A stretch of DNA of 64,000 bases from Streptomyces sp. TG1A-60 (GTDB taxonomy: Bacteria; Actinomycetota; Actinomycetes; Streptomycetales; Streptomycetaceae): assembly GCF_037201975.1 (NCBI RefSeq), contig NZ_CP147520.1, positions 7,316,001 to 7,380,000 on the forward strand, read 5' to 3'. The notes beneath the pieces are model-generated. The model ran no database searches and had not been told where the DNA came from. It saw only the letters and a program-made list of their open reading frames with translations. The position numbers and the translations under genes are program-made. Each line of letters starts with the position of its first letter. Within the stretch, counting starts at the first letter, position 1. Positions 1 to 9,520 of this stretch are shown here, one piece after another.

Positions 1-224
1 GGAGTCGTGCCGCACCGAAGGCCTGGTGAGGCGGCTGCCGGCCGGGCTCGGATCCGGGCGCCGCACTCATTCTGGGCCGAGGCCCGCCTCGTCCGCTGCG
101 GCGTGACCCGTGTCCTGACGGTTCCGACGCGACCGGCACCGCCGGGACACGGCAGAAGTCCACGCCGCCTCGCGGGACCGCTCACCCGCGGCGGTCATCC
201 GCGCGCTCGACCAAGGAGATCCCC

Positions 225-584
225 ATGTCCCGCCGACTCCTCATCGTCCTGGGCAGCCATCGCGGCGACCAGAACACCGAGCTGCCCGCGCGCCGGGCCG
301 CCACGCTGCCGCCCGCCGACGTCGAGCAGCGGTGGGTCGAGCCGGCCGGGCATCCCCTCCTCCCGGTCTCGACTGCAAAGCGACCATGGCCGGACGCACC
401 CTGTGGGGTGTCACCACCTCCGCAGCGACCTGCCGTGGCTCGCCGAACCGCTGGTCAGCACGATGAACAAGGACACGGAGGCGCTGGCACACGCGCCAGG
501 GCGTTCTTCGCTCAGAAACCGAGGCTCGCCCGTTTCCCGGACGGTTGCACACGGCCCGAATCCGACGCGGAAGCCGCCGCATGA
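225..584 (+). pseudogene. Decayed NAD(P)H-dependent FMN reductase-like gene
   Basis: The N-terminus (MSRRLLIVLGSHRGDQNTEL) matches the FMN-binding start of flavodoxin-fold NAD(P)H oxidoreductases, and the C-terminus keeps the family-like AFFAQKPRLARFP. The middle, including the usual substrate-site segment, is missing. A piece reading GRTxxG...LAEPLVSTMNKDTEALA survives only in other frames near 390-500. A good AGGAGAT ribosome site precedes the ATG, so this was once a real gene of roughly 200 codons. It now has an internal deletion and at least two frame changes. Family assignment is from recognised motifs and has not been tested by alignment. Confidence 0.5.
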
Positions 585-853
585 GCGTCCTGCGGCGCGA
601 CCGGCAGGTGTGTGGTCGCCGCCTCCCCGAGGGGAGTCGCGACGGCTCATAGGTGGTCCGGTGAGGGACGCCGACAGCTTCCAGCCGAGTCCGGCCGCCG
701 GCCCCGCTGGAGAGGCAGAGTCGGGCCCAACCTCATCCGCCGCCGAGCGCCCTCGTCTGATCAGCACACGCGTCGGTCTCGCGACGTGACCAGTCACCAG
801 TCCTCCGTCTCCTGTCTTCCTTCTCCCGCCTTCCGTCGACCAAGAGAGTGGGC

Positions 854-1494
854 ATGTCCACCGAACCCCCCGAGTCAACTGTTTCTCCCCCGAGGGATCT
901 CCGTCCGCCCCCTCCCGGCGTACGTTCATCGCGACCACCACCGTCGTCGGCGGTGCGGTCGTGGCGGGCGGCCTGATAGCGGGCCCGTCCGTGTTCGGCG
1001 CCGAGTCCGCGGAGGCCGCCGAGGCGCCGCCCGGCAGCCGCGTCTCCCTGACCGTCAACGGCAAGCGGCACACCGTCACGGTCGACAACCGGACCTCGCT
1101 GCTGGACCTGCTGCGCGAACACCTCGACCTGACCGGCTCGAAGAAGGGCTGCAACGCCGGTGCCTGCGGCGCCTGCACCGTCCTGGTCGACGGCCGCCGG
1201 GTCAACTCCTGCCTGACGCTGGCGGTCCGGCTGGACGGCGCCGAGGTCACCACCATCGAAGGCCTGGCCAAGGGAGACCGACTGCACCCGCTGCAGCAGG
1301 CGTTCATCGACCAGGACGCCTTCCAGTGCGGCTTCTGTACCTCCGGCCAGATCATGTCCGGTGTCGGCTGCGTCAAGGAGGGGCACACCGGCTCACCGGA
1401 GGAGATCCGGGAGTTCATGAGCGGCAACATCTGCCGCTGCGGCTGCTACGTGAAGATCGTGCGCGCGGTCGAGCAGACCGCCCGCGGGAAATGA
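854..1494 (+). CDS. paoA: Aldehyde oxidoreductase 2Fe-2S subunit with Tat signal (frameshifted near the start)
   Basis: Small electron-transfer subunit of a PaoABC/YagTSR-type molybdenum aldehyde oxidoreductase. The plant-type ferredoxin motif CNAGACGAC and the second cluster motif GFCTSGQ...CRCGCY are both present. A twin-arginine signal (SRRTFIATT followed by a hydrophobic stretch and an Ala-rich cleavage region) lies at 916-1010, in frame with the iron-sulfur domain. The only good start is ATG 854, which lies in another frame. Adding one C to the five-C run at 887-891 joins the two and gives about 214 residues. Read literally, the ORF begins at GTG 961 and loses the Tat motif. It is followed by paoB after 13 bp. 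Function is confident; the broken start is probably a sequence error. Confidence 0.8.
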
Positions 1495-1507
1495 GGCACG
1501 GTTCCCC

Positions 1508-2488
1508 ATGCACCCCTTCTCCTACACCAAAGCCGCCAGCACCCGGCAAGCCCTCGACGCGGGCCGCGACGGCGGCCGGTACATCGCCGGCGGCACCACG
1601 CTGGTCGACCTGATGCGCGAGACCGTCGAACGCCCCGAGACGCTGGTCGACATCAGCGCCCTGCCCCTGCGCGAGATCACGGTCGCCAAGCGCGGGGGCC
1701 TGCGCATCGGCGCGCTGGTGCGGATGGCCGATGCCGCTGCCCACCGGGGAGTGCGCGCCCTGTATCCGGTCGTCTCCGAGGCGCTGGAGCTGAGCGCGTC
1801 CGCGCAGCTGCGTAACATGGCGACCATCGGCGGCAACATCATGCAGCGCACCCGCTGCACCTACTTCCGCGACGTGAGCGCCGACTGCAACAAGCGCGAG
1901 CCGGGATCCGGTTGCGCGGCCCTGCACGGCGTCAACCGCACCCACGCCATCCTCGGCACCTCCGACGACTGCGTGGCCACCCACCCCTCCGACGTCGCCG
2001 TGGCCTTCGCCGCCCTGGAAGCGACCGTGCACATCCTCGGCCCGGCCGGGGAGCGGACCGTGCCCTTCGCCGACTTCCTGCTCAAGCCGGGCAGCACACC
2101 CCGTCGTGAACAGGCCCTGCGCAAGGGTGAGTTGATCACCGCTGTCGAGGTTCCGGCCCTTCCGCGTCCGCTGAAGTCGGGCTACCTGAAGGTGCGCGAC
2201 CGGCAGTCCTACGAGTTCGCGCTCACCTCTGCGGCCGTCGCGCTGCACATCCGCGGCGGAGTGATCCGCGAAGCGAAGGTGGCCGCCGGAGGCGTGGGCA
2301 CCGTCCCCTGGAAGCTCACCGCCGTCGAGCGGCAGCTCGTCGGGCAGCGGCCGTCGAACGCCCTGTGGGCAAAGGCGGCCAAGCGGGCGGCGGACGGGGC
2401 CCGGCCCCTCCAACACAACCGTTTCAAGGTCGAGTTGCTCAAACGGACCATCGAGCGCCAACTGCGCGTCGTAGGAGGTGGCAAGTGA
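1508..2488 (+). CDS. paoB: Aldehyde oxidoreductase FAD-binding subunit with extra 4Fe-4S site
   Basis: FAD-carrying medium subunit (326 aa) of the molybdenum hydroxylase. It passes electrons between the 2Fe-2S subunit and FAD. The flavin motifs AGGTTLVDLM (27-36) and the TIGGNIMQRTRC region (106-117) are typical of the CoxM/YagS family. Four cysteines, C117, C127, C136 and C155, sit in the RCxYFRD...CNKREPGSGCAA context. In E. coli PaoB this context binds an additional 4Fe-4S cluster absent from ordinary xanthine dehydrogenases. The start is ATG 1508. The stop overlaps the GTG of paoC by 4 nt (GTGA), so translation of the two is probably coupled. Confidence 0.9.
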   Translation: MHPFSYTKAASTRQALDAGRDGGRYIAGGTTLVDLMRETVERPETLVDISALPLREITVAKRGGLRIGALVRMADAAAHRGVRALYPVVSEALELSASAQLRNMATIGGNIMQRTRCTYFRDVSADCNKREPGSGCAALHGVNRTHAILGTSDDCVATHPSDVAVAFAALEATVHILGPAGERTVPFADFLLKPGSTPRREQALRKGELITAVEVPALPRPLKSGYLKVRDRQSYEFALTSAAVALHIRGGVIREAKVAAGGVGTVPWKLTAVERQLVGQRPSNALWAKAAKRAADGARPLQHNRFKVELLKRTIERQLRVVGGGK

Positions 2489-4691
2489 GCCAGCAGCCAC
2501 AGGCAGCCGTCGGCGCACCGGTGTCCCGGGTGGACGGGCGGCTGAAGGTCACCGGCCAGGCCAAGTACGCCGCCGACCACGACATCGACGGCGTCGTCCA
2601 CGCCGTCATCGTCAGCAGCACCATCGCGCGCGGACGCGTCGCCGGTATCGACACCCGCGACGCCGAAGCCCAGCGTGGCGTCCTGAAGGTGATCACCCAC
2701 CGCAACGCGCCCAGGCTGGCGTACCGCGACAACCCGGTCACCTTCCCCTTCCCGGGCCGGCGCCTGCGCGCCTTCCAGGACGATGCCGTCCAGTTCTTCG
2801 GTCAGCCGGTCGCCGTGGTGGTGGCGACCACACTGGAGGCCGCGCAACACGCCGCCGACCTGGTCGAGGTCTCCTACGACGCCGAGAAGCCGTCAACCGA
2901 CCTGAACGACAGCCCGGCCGTGGACGGGCCCCCGCCCTTCGCGCAGCCCTACGCGCGAGGCGATGCCCGGGAAGCGCTGGGTTCGGCGGACGTCCGGATG
3001 GACATGACCTTCCGGCTCTCCCGCAACCACCACAATCCGATGGAGACGCACGCCACCATCGCCCGTTGGGACGGCGACAAGCTCACGCTGTGGGACAAGA
3101 CCCAGTGGGTGATCGGCGCGCAGAACGAGGCGGCGTCGGTGTTCGGCATTCCGCCGGAGAACGTGCGCGTCCTCTCGCCGTTCGTCGGCGGCGCGTTCGG
3201 CAACGCCCTGCGGACCTGGGTGCACGTCGTCATCGCGGCACTCGCCGCACGCGAGGTGGGACGCCCGGTGAAACTCTCGCTGACCCGCAGGCAGATGTAC
3301 TTCACGGTGGGCTACCGGCCCGCGTACGAGTACAAGCTGAGCCTGGGCAGCACCCGGCGCGGACGGCTGACCGCGATGACCCACGAGATGAGGTACGAGA
3401 CCTCCCGCTACGAGCAGTTCTGGGAGGCCAACCAGGCGCTCGGGCAGATGCTCTACGCCGTGCCCAACGTCAGCCAGAACGTCCAGATCGTGCCGCTCGA
3501 CGTCAGCACCCCGATGTGGATGCGCGGCCCCGGCTACGGCAGCGCCGCCTTCGCCATCGAGACCGCGATGGACGAACTCGCCTACAAACTGCGCATCGAC
3601 CCGATCGAGCTGCGGCTGCGCAACGAACCCGGCGAGGACCCGTCGACGCAACAGCCCTTCTCCACCCGGCGGCTGCGCGAGTGCTTCCGCGTCGGCGCCC
3701 GCGACTTCGGCTGGCACCGGCGCGATCCCAGGCCACGCTCCACCCGTGACGGCGACTGGCTCATCGGCACCGGCGTTGCCACCGGCTGCTACGACGTCTT
3801 CCTGGGAACGGCCCACGCCCACGCCCGGCTCGATGCCGACGGCACCGTGGTGGTCCAGTCCGCGACCCATGACGTGGGTACGGGCACGTACACCTCCATG
3901 ACCCAGATCGCCGCCGACGCCCTCGGCCTGGCCGTACGCAACGTCGACTTCCGGCTCGGCGACTCCACCATGCCGCCGGCCCCGCCACAGGGCGCCTCAC
4001 AGACCACGGCCAGTGTGGGGTCCGCCGTCCAGGACACCTGCGACAAGCTGCGGCAGCAGGCCATCACCCTCGCGGTGGAGGACGAGCGCTCACCGCTGCA
4101 CGGCGTCGCCGCCGACGACGTCGTGGTCCGCGGCGGACGGCTGCACGTCAAGGGCAACACCGCGCGGGGGAGACCTACCGGCAGCTTCTGGCCCGCAACA
4201 ACCGCACCCACCTGGAGGCGCGCGGGTCCTGGACCCCAGAGGAGAACAGCCGGTTCTCGATGTACGGCTACGCCGCGATGTTCGCCGAGGTCGCGGTCGA
4301 CGCCCGGCTCGGCCTTGTCCGGGTACGGCGGATGCTCGGCGTGTACGACGCAGGGCGCATCATCAGCCCCAAGCTCGCCGACAGTCAGGCCATCGGCGGC
4401 ATGGTGGGCGGCATCGGCGCGGCCCTCCTCGAGCACACGGTCACCGACCACCGCGACGGCCGGATCGTCAACGCCAACCTCGCCGACTACCTCGTCCCCG
4501 TCAACGCCGACATCCCCGACCTCAAGGCCGTCTACCTCAACGGGGAGGACTACAAGGCCGACCCCATCGGCGTGAAGAGCCTCGGAGAACTCGTGCAGAT
4601 CGGCGTGGCACCCGCCATCGCCAACGCGGTCTTCCACGCCACCGGCCGACGCGTCCGCGAACTGCCCATCACCGCCGAAGCCCTGCTCTGA
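2485..4691 (+). pseudogene. paoC: Aldehyde oxidoreductase molybdopterin-binding subunit (single frameshift)
   Basis: Large catalytic subunit that binds the molybdenum cofactor and oxidises aldehydes. It begins at GTG 2485 behind GGAGGTGG and has the family layout, with the substrate-side PFVGGAFGN motif in the first half. At the five-G run 4166-4170 the frame is lost. Downstream the natural frame resumes as GETYRQLLARNN and runs to TGA 4689-4691. The late part holds VKSLGELVQIG, whose Glu is the expected catalytic base, so the literal upstream ORF lacks the active-site base. One extra G restores a single protein of about 735 residues. The paoA gene has the same kind of lesion. I read it as a probably functional gene damaged by a sequencing indel, but genuine decay cannot be excluded from sequence alone. 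Confidence 0.85.
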
Positions 4692-4830
4692 ACCCCGGGC
4701 GGCACGGGGCCCCTCCCGCCATCCGGCCGGGGCCCTGAGAACCGTCCCACTGATCGGCCCGCCGCCGCGCCCCCCATCCCCCCATGCCGGCGCGGCGGCG
4801 GGCTTCCCCACCGCACGAGGAGATCCACTC

Positions 4831-5985
4831 ATGCTGAACATCGCGGACACGCTGTCCCGCTGGTGCCGCGAAGCCCGCCCCTTCGCGCTCGCCACCGTCA
4901 TCCAGGTCAGCGGCAGCGCACCCCTGCCACCCGGCACCGCACTGGCCGTGGACACCGACGGCAAGGCGGTCGGCAGCATCTCCGGAGGATGCGTGGAAGG
5001 CGCCGTCTACGAGCTGTGCAGGCAGGTGCTGGAGCCGGGCGAACCCCCGCAGCGGGCCTGGTTCGGCTACTCCGACGACGACGCCTTCGCCGTGGGCCTG
5101 ACCTGCGGCGGCGAGCTGGAGGTCCTGGTCCAGCGCGTCGACCCCGCCGACCAGCCCCACTTGTCCACCGCCCTGGAAGAGGTGACGTCCGGTCGGCCCG
5201 TCGCCGTGGCACAGGTGGTGGACGGGCCGCAGCGTCTTCTCGGCCGCACCCTGTCCGTGTTCGGGGGCGGCAGCGCGTACGACGGGACACTGGGCAGCCG
5301 GCAGGAGGACCGGGCGGTGGCGGCACGGGTCCGCGCGCTGCTGCGGGCAGGCCGGACCGCCCGCTTCGAGGTCGGTGGGGATGCCGACACCTGCCCGGAG
5401 AAGCTGACGCTCCTGGTCCACACCCACGCGGCGCCGCCCCGCATGCTGATCTTCGGCGCCGTCGACTTCGCCGCCGCCCTCAGCCAGACCGGACGCTTCC
5501 TCGGCTACCACGTCACCGTCTGCGACGCCCGCCCCGTCTTCGCCACCCACGCCCGCTTCCCACACGCCGAAGAGGTCGTCGTCGACTGGCCCCACCGCTA
5601 CCTGGAAGCCACAGAAGTCGACGCCCGCACCGCCATCTGCGTCCTCACCCACGACGCCAAGTTCGACATCCCGCTGCTGCGCCTGGCCCTCGACCTCCCG
5701 GCCGGCTACATCGGCGCGATGGGGTCCCGTCGTACCCACGAACACCGCCTGGAACGTCTGCGTGAGGCCGGCGTGTCCGATGAGCACCTCGCACGCCTGC
5801 ACTCACCGATCGGACTGGACCTCGGCGCCCACACCCCCGAGGAGACAGCGATCTCCATCACCGCCGAGATCATCGCCCACACCCACAACGGCACGGGCCT
5901 GCCCCTGTCCCGCGTGCCCGGTCCCATCCACGGTTCCGTCCCTGTGGCCCGGGTGTCGTCACCAGGCGCGCTCCTGGCCGCATGA
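4831..5985 (+). CDS. paoD: XdhC/CoxI-family molybdenum cofactor insertion chaperone
   Basis: The 384-aa protein resembles XdhC, PaoD and CoxI, cytoplasmic chaperones that bind the (sulfurated) molybdenum cofactor and load it into the partner oxidoreductase. They are not part of the final enzyme. The N-terminal segment has the family signature SGSAPLPPGTALAV and SGGCVEGAVYELC. The C-terminal half is Rossmann-like and includes the conserved GYIGAMGSRRTHEHR stretch. The start is ATG 4831 after CGAGGAGATC. It lies 139 bp after paoC and immediately before moaA. Its position directly after the three enzyme subunits makes paoC its likely client. Confidence 0.87.
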   Translation: MLNIADTLSRWCREARPFALATVIQVSGSAPLPPGTALAVDTDGKAVGSISGGCVEGAVYELCRQVLEPGEPPQRAWFGYSDDDAFAVGLTCGGELEVLVQRVDPADQPHLSTALEEVTSGRPVAVAQVVDGPQRLLGRTLSVFGGGSAYDGTLGSRQEDRAVAARVRALLRAGRTARFEVGGDADTCPEKLTLLVHTHAAPPRMLIFGAVDFAAALSQTGRFLGYHVTVCDARPVFATHARFPHAEEVVVDWPHRYLEATEVDARTAICVLTHDAKFDIPLLRLALDLPAGYIGAMGSRRTHEHRLERLREAGVSDEHLARLHSPIGLDLGAHTPEETAISITAEIIAHTHNGTGLPLSRVPGPIHGSVPVARVSSPGALLAA

Positions 5986-6057
5986 CCGCGGGCGCCGAGT
6001 CGTCGCGCGCCCGCCGACGAGCCACAAGAATCCGACCTGCCTGAGGAGAGGCCCCGC

Positions 6058-7047
6058 GTGCTCATCGACACCCACGGCCGGGTGGCCACCGACCTGAGGG
6101 TCTCACTGACCGACCGGTGCAACCTGCGCTGCACGTACTGCATGCCCGAGGAGGGCCTGCGGTGGCTGTCCAAGCCCGACCTGCTCACCGACGACGAGAT
6201 CGTCCGCCTCATCGACATCGCCGTCCGTCTCCTCGGCATCGCAGAGGCCCGCTTCACCGGTGGCGAGCCCTTGCTTCGCCCCGGCCTGGTCGGCATCATC
6301 GAGCGGGTCGCCGCCCTCGACCCGCGCCCCCAGATGTCCCTCACCACCAACGGCATCGGCCTCAAGCGCACGGCGACGGCCCTGAAGGCCGCGGGCCTGG
6401 ACCGGGTCAACGTCTCCCTGGACACCCTCCGCCCGGACGTCTTCAGGACCTTGACCCGCCGGGACCGTCACCAGGAGGTGCTCGACGGCATCGCAGCGGC
6501 CCGCGCGGTGGGCCTGACGCCGGTGAAGGTCAACTCCGTCCTGATGCCCGCCCTCAATGACGACGAGGCCCCCGATCTCCTCTCCTGGGCCATGGAGCAC
6601 AGCTACGAGCTGCGGTTCATCGAGCAGATGCCCCTCGACGCCCAGCACGGCTGGAAGCGCGAGGCCATGGTGACCGCGGGCGACGTTCTCGCCTCGCTGC
6701 GCACCCGCTTCGATCTCACCCCCGAGGGCAACGAGGAGCGCGGCCCCGCCCCGGCCGAGCGCTGGGTCGTGAACGGCGGGCCGCACCGCGTCGGCATCAT
6801 CGCCTCGGTCACCCGACCCTTCTGCGCGGCCTGCGACCGCACCCGCCTGACCGCCGACGGCCAGGTACGCACCTGCCTCTTCGCCCGCGAGGAGACCGAC
6901 CTGCGCATCGCACTCCGCTCGGGCGCCCCCGACGAGGAGATCGCGCGGATCTGGCGTGTGGCGATGTGGGGCAAGAAGGCGGCTTCAGGCCTGGACGAAC
7001 CCTCGTTCCTGCAGCCGGACCGCCCCATGTCGGCCATCGGCGGCTGA
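6058..7047 (+). CDS. moaA: GTP 3',8-cyclase MoaA
   Basis: Radical SAM enzyme for the first step of molybdenum cofactor synthesis: GTP to 3',8-cyclo-7,8-dihydro-GTP. The N-terminal 4Fe-4S motif is C21-x3-C25-x2-C28 in DRCNLRCTYCMPEEG. The GGEP motif of the SAM site is present (FTGGEPLLRPG). The second cluster cysteines are in FCAACDRTRLT and the TCLF that follows. Length is 329 aa, normal for the family, ending in a Gly-Gly tail (AIGG) as MoaA proteins do. The start is GTG 6058 behind GAGGAGAG. It lies between the oxidoreductase chaperone and moaE, so it probably feeds cofactor to PaoABC. moaC, moaD and the mob genes are not in this window. Confidence 0.93.
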   Translation: MLIDTHGRVATDLRVSLTDRCNLRCTYCMPEEGLRWLSKPDLLTDDEIVRLIDIAVRLLGIAEARFTGGEPLLRPGLVGIIERVAALDPRPQMSLTTNGIGLKRTATALKAAGLDRVNVSLDTLRPDVFRTLTRRDRHQEVLDGIAAARAVGLTPVKVNSVLMPALNDDEAPDLLSWAMEHSYELRFIEQMPLDAQHGWKREAMVTAGDVLASLRTRFDLTPEGNEERGPAPAERWVVNGGPHRVGIIASVTRPFCAACDRTRLTADGQVRTCLFAREETDLRIALRSGAPDEEIARIWRVAMWGKKAASGLDEPSFLQPDRPMSAIGG

Positions 7048-7087
7048 CCCCGACCCACCCACCTCACAGACAGGCGGACAGGCAGGC

Positions 7088-7552
7088 ATGGCGGTCCAGG
7101 AAACACACGAGCACCCCGGTGAACAGGCGCACCCCCAGCCGATCAGGCTGATGGCGATACGGCAGACACCGCTCTGCCTCGACGAGGTCTTCCAGGCTGT
7201 CGGCGACGAGGCGGCGGGCGGGATCGCACTGTTCGTCGGCACGGTGCGCAACCATGACGCGGGCGCGGACGTGGACGGCCTGGGGTACTCGTGCCACCCG
7301 ACGGCCGAGGCCGAGATGATGCGGATCGCTGAGAAGGTCGTGGCGGATTACCCGGTGCGTGCCCTCGCCGCGGTGCACCGGGTCGGGGAACTCGCGGTGG
7401 GAGACACGGCGGTCGTGGTCGCCGTGGCGTGTCCGCACCGGGGAGAGGCCTTCGAAGCCTGCAGGAAACTGATCGACGACCTCAAGCACGAGGTGCCCAT
7501 CTGGAAGCACCAGAGCTTCTCGGACGGAACCGATGCGTGGGTGGGGGCGTAG
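7088..7552 (+). CDS. moaE: Molybdopterin synthase catalytic subunit MoaE
   Basis: Large subunit of molybdopterin synthase, which with thiocarboxylated MoaD converts cyclic pyranopterin monophosphate to molybdopterin. Recognised by GGIALFVGTVRNHD, the HRVGELAVGD stretch, and the lysine-bearing DLKHEVPIWKHQ that supplies active-site residues. With the start at ATG 7088 the protein is 154 aa, typical length. The N-terminal 20 residues before RLMAIRQTPL are polar and probably disordered. It follows moaA by 40 bp. No moaD is adjacent, so the small subunit must be encoded elsewhere. Confidence 0.92.
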   Translation: MAVQETHEHPGEQAHPQPIRLMAIRQTPLCLDEVFQAVGDEAAGGIALFVGTVRNHDAGADVDGLGYSCHPTAEAEMMRIAEKVVADYPVRALAAVHRVGELAVGDTAVVVAVACPHRGEAFEACRKLIDDLKHEVPIWKHQSFSDGTDAWVGA

Positions 7553-7774
7553 CGCGGTCATCGGTCCCAGGCCTACGCCCAGCGCCTCATGGCCTGGGAT
7601 GTGCCGACATCCTCACGCAGGCCCAGGGCGACGCCGCACAACCGCACATCACCGGCAGGCCGGGCGAACGACCTGTGAGCGTGCGACAGTTCCGCAGCGA
7701 GCGTGGGGCAGTGCTGTTCGGCCCCGTTCCCGCCGTCAGGTGGCGGAGTCGGTCGTCCTTCACGACCTACGGTC

Positions 7775-7789
7775 TGATACTCGGTATCA
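7775..7789. promoter_or_regulatory. Perfect palindrome TGATAC-TCG-GTATCA upstream of the TetR gene
   Basis: Six-base arms with a 3-base spacer, placed about where a -35 box would lie for a TACTCT -10 candidate at 7806-7811. A site of this size and place is typical for autorepression by the adjacent TetR-family protein. The inferred transcript start falls almost on ATG 7819, so the mRNA may be leaderless. Binding is an inference. Confidence 0.45.
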
Positions 7790-7818
7790 AGTTGAGCCTT
7801 TGCTGTACTCTTGCATGT

Positions 7819-8442
7819 ATGACCGAATCCGCACGACCTTCCGCCCCGTCCGCAGGCAAGCCGACCGGCTTGCGAGAGCGCGTGCGTGCGACGGTTTGCG
7901 CGGAGGTGGTCGAGGTGGCGCACCGGCTCTTCACCGAGCAGGGATTCGACCGGACGACGGTTGATCAGATCGCCGCCGAGGTGGGATTGTCACGGGCCAC
8001 CCTCTTCCGGTACTTCGGGACCAAGGAAGACATCGTCCTGAGCCGCCTGGAGGACTCCGGCCGCCAGATCGCGGAAGAGCTTGCCACACGTCCCGAGAGC
8101 GAGCGCCCCTGGGAGGCGCTGCGCCGGGCGTTCGACGTCCTCATGCACAGAATCGCGGAGGCGCCCGAGCAGGCGCTCAGGTACCTGCGCATGCTCAATG
8201 AGACTCCGTCGCTGCGCGCCCGGCACTTCGAGAAGCAGCTGTACTGGCGGGAGCTGATGGTGCCGGAGATCGCCCGGCGTCTCGGAGCCGGTCCCGGCGA
8301 TCTCGAGGACCCTCGTCCGAGGGCACTGGTCGCTGCCGCGCTCGCTTGCCTGGACGCAGCCATGACGGTCTGGGTGGCCTGTGAGGGCGAGGTTCCGATG
8401 TCCGTGCTGCTTGATCGCGCGATGGGTGCCCTCGGGGAATAG
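7819..8442 (+). CDS. TetR-family transcriptional regulator
   Basis: A 207-aa one-component repressor. Residues about 20-70 form the TetR helix-turn-helix: AHRLFTEQGFDRTTVDQIAAEVG then LSRATLFRYFGTKEDIV. The C-terminal region is all-helical and ends in a segment typical of the MftR/AcrR-like C-terminal ligand domain. The start is ATG 7819; there is no clear ribosome site, consistent with a leaderless message. A palindrome at 7775-7789 sits over its promoter region. Neighbours are the moaE end upstream and a decayed enoyl-CoA hydratase-like gene 5 bp downstream, so it may once have controlled that catabolic cluster rather than the molybdenum genes. Confidence 0.85.
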   Translation: MTESARPSAPSAGKPTGLRERVRATVCAEVVEVAHRLFTEQGFDRTTVDQIAAEVGLSRATLFRYFGTKEDIVLSRLEDSGRQIAEELATRPESERPWEALRRAFDVLMHRIAEAPEQALRYLRMLNETPSLRARHFEKQLYWRELMVPEIARRLGAGPGDLEDPRPRALVAAALACLDAAMTVWVACEGEVPMSVLLDRAMGALGE

Positions 8443-8447
8443 CCCGT

Positions 8448-8700
8448 ATGGCCGGCGGACCGGCCGCGGCGGTGCGCAGGGCGGGCACCGACCCGGACGG
8501 GCGCGTGATCGTGCTCCAGGGCGCGGGACGGTCCTTCTGCTCGGGGTACGACCTCAGGATCTACGCCGAGGCCGGGCACGGAACCCGGGGCGCCGGTACC
8601 GGGACCGTGCGCCGCCCGTGCCGTCGCCGAACGCCCCGTCCTGGTCGGTGCCCGCAGCCGTCGAGGGAGCGTGGTGACCGTAGACGCCGGCACCTGCTTG
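8448..8700 (+). pseudogene. Enoyl-CoA hydratase/isomerase family remnant
   Basis: The readable piece GRVIVLQGAGRSFCSGYDLRIYAEAG is the crotonase-fold oxyanion-hole region (normally G-x-FCxGxDL). The rest of the fold is not recoverable in one frame; weak echoes continue to about 8870. An intact gene would need about 260 residues. It starts 5 bp after the TetR gene, as if formerly co-transcribed. Confidence 0.5.
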
Positions 8701-9037
8701 ACGCGGTCGCGGTGCGGCTCGGGCCGCCTGTCGATGCGTCAGCCCCGCGGTTCTGTCGCCGCACCGGACTGTGGCGTCGGCATCGGACCCGGCGCGGGCC
8801 TCGGCCGCTCCTCGCCGATCGTCGCGGCGGCCTGTGGCGACGCCGGTGCCCAGGTGGGGAGGCGCGTCAGGCCGCCAGCGGAAGGCAGCTCTGACCGCGG
8901 TGAACGGATCGCGTTCCGCGTACAAAGATGCGTCAGCTCGTCGTTGACCGGGGATCTGTGGCAGGGCCAGGGTGGTGGAGCCAGATCGGATTTCGATCTC
9001 CCGTTTCCGGCCACCGAACTGCGTGCAGGAGGCCGTC
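8701..9037. other. Unassigned stretch between two remnants
   Basis: No open frame with convincing codon use or recognisable motif. It probably contains the eroded 3' part of the crotonase-family gene. A ribosome site (GCAGGAGG) at its right end belongs to the next remnant. Confidence 0.3.
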
Positions 9038-9520
9038 ATGCTCCGGACAGACACCCTCGAACACACCGAAACCAAGGAAGACCGCGAAGTGGCCGCCGCC
9101 GTCACGACCGGGCCCGCCGTCACGACCGGGCCCGCCGTCACGACCGGGCCCGCCGTCACGACGGCGCCTGCCGCACCCGAAGGCACCGGCGGACCACGGC
9201 GCACTGTTCTTCCAGCGCTGCCTGTGGTGCGGCACTGCGGCCTACCGCCGCTCGTTCTGCCGTGCCTGCGGGTCCGTGGCCTTCCACGGGAACGCAGCGC
9301 GGGGGACGGGGGCGTGGTCCGCCGCCATGGCCATGTCCCGCACAACACGTGGTTCGTCGCCATGAACGAGGGATTCAACCTGCTCTGCCGGGCTACCGGG
9401 ACGGCGCCCGTCGCGGTCGGGTCGAGGGTGAGTGTCGTGCGGACCGGCGCCTGCCTCGGCCAGGGGCATCCCGTCGTCGAGCCCACCCGCCCGGCGTCGC
9501 CCCCGGACCGCTGGTGGTGA
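9038..9520 (+). pseudogene. Zn-ribbon/OB-fold (DUF35-type) acyl-CoA associated protein, frameshifted
   Basis: Starts at ATG 9038 behind GCAGGAGG. After a repeat-expanded N-terminus the reading switches frame to LFFQRCLWCGTAAYRRSFC and RACGSVAF, the CxxC...CxxC rubredoxin-like zinc ribbon. It then returns to the first frame for ERSAGDGGVV and NTWFVAMNEGFNLLCR, the OB-fold half. Two indels separate the pieces. DUF35 proteins usually accompany thiolase-like or acyl-CoA enzymes, which fits the downstream acyl-CoA dehydrogenase. In the current sequence no single frame encodes both domains. Confidence 0.6.
9101..9172 (+). repeat. Four tandem 18-bp units encoding VTTGPA
   Basis: Three identical copies of GTCACGACCGGGCCCGCC and a diverged fourth copy, in frame at the N-terminus of the DUF35-type gene. 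Identical units imply recent slippage expansion. There are no spacers, so this is not a CRISPR array. Confidence 0.9.

Noticed and set aside
4166..4170. Programmed frameshift site in paoC
   Set aside because: No stimulatory structure or conserved slippery pattern was apparent, and three other genes in the window break at the same kind of run; an indel error is simpler.
9101..9172. CRISPR-like direct repeats
   Set aside because: Units of 18 bp are contiguous with no spacers and lie in frame within a coding region.
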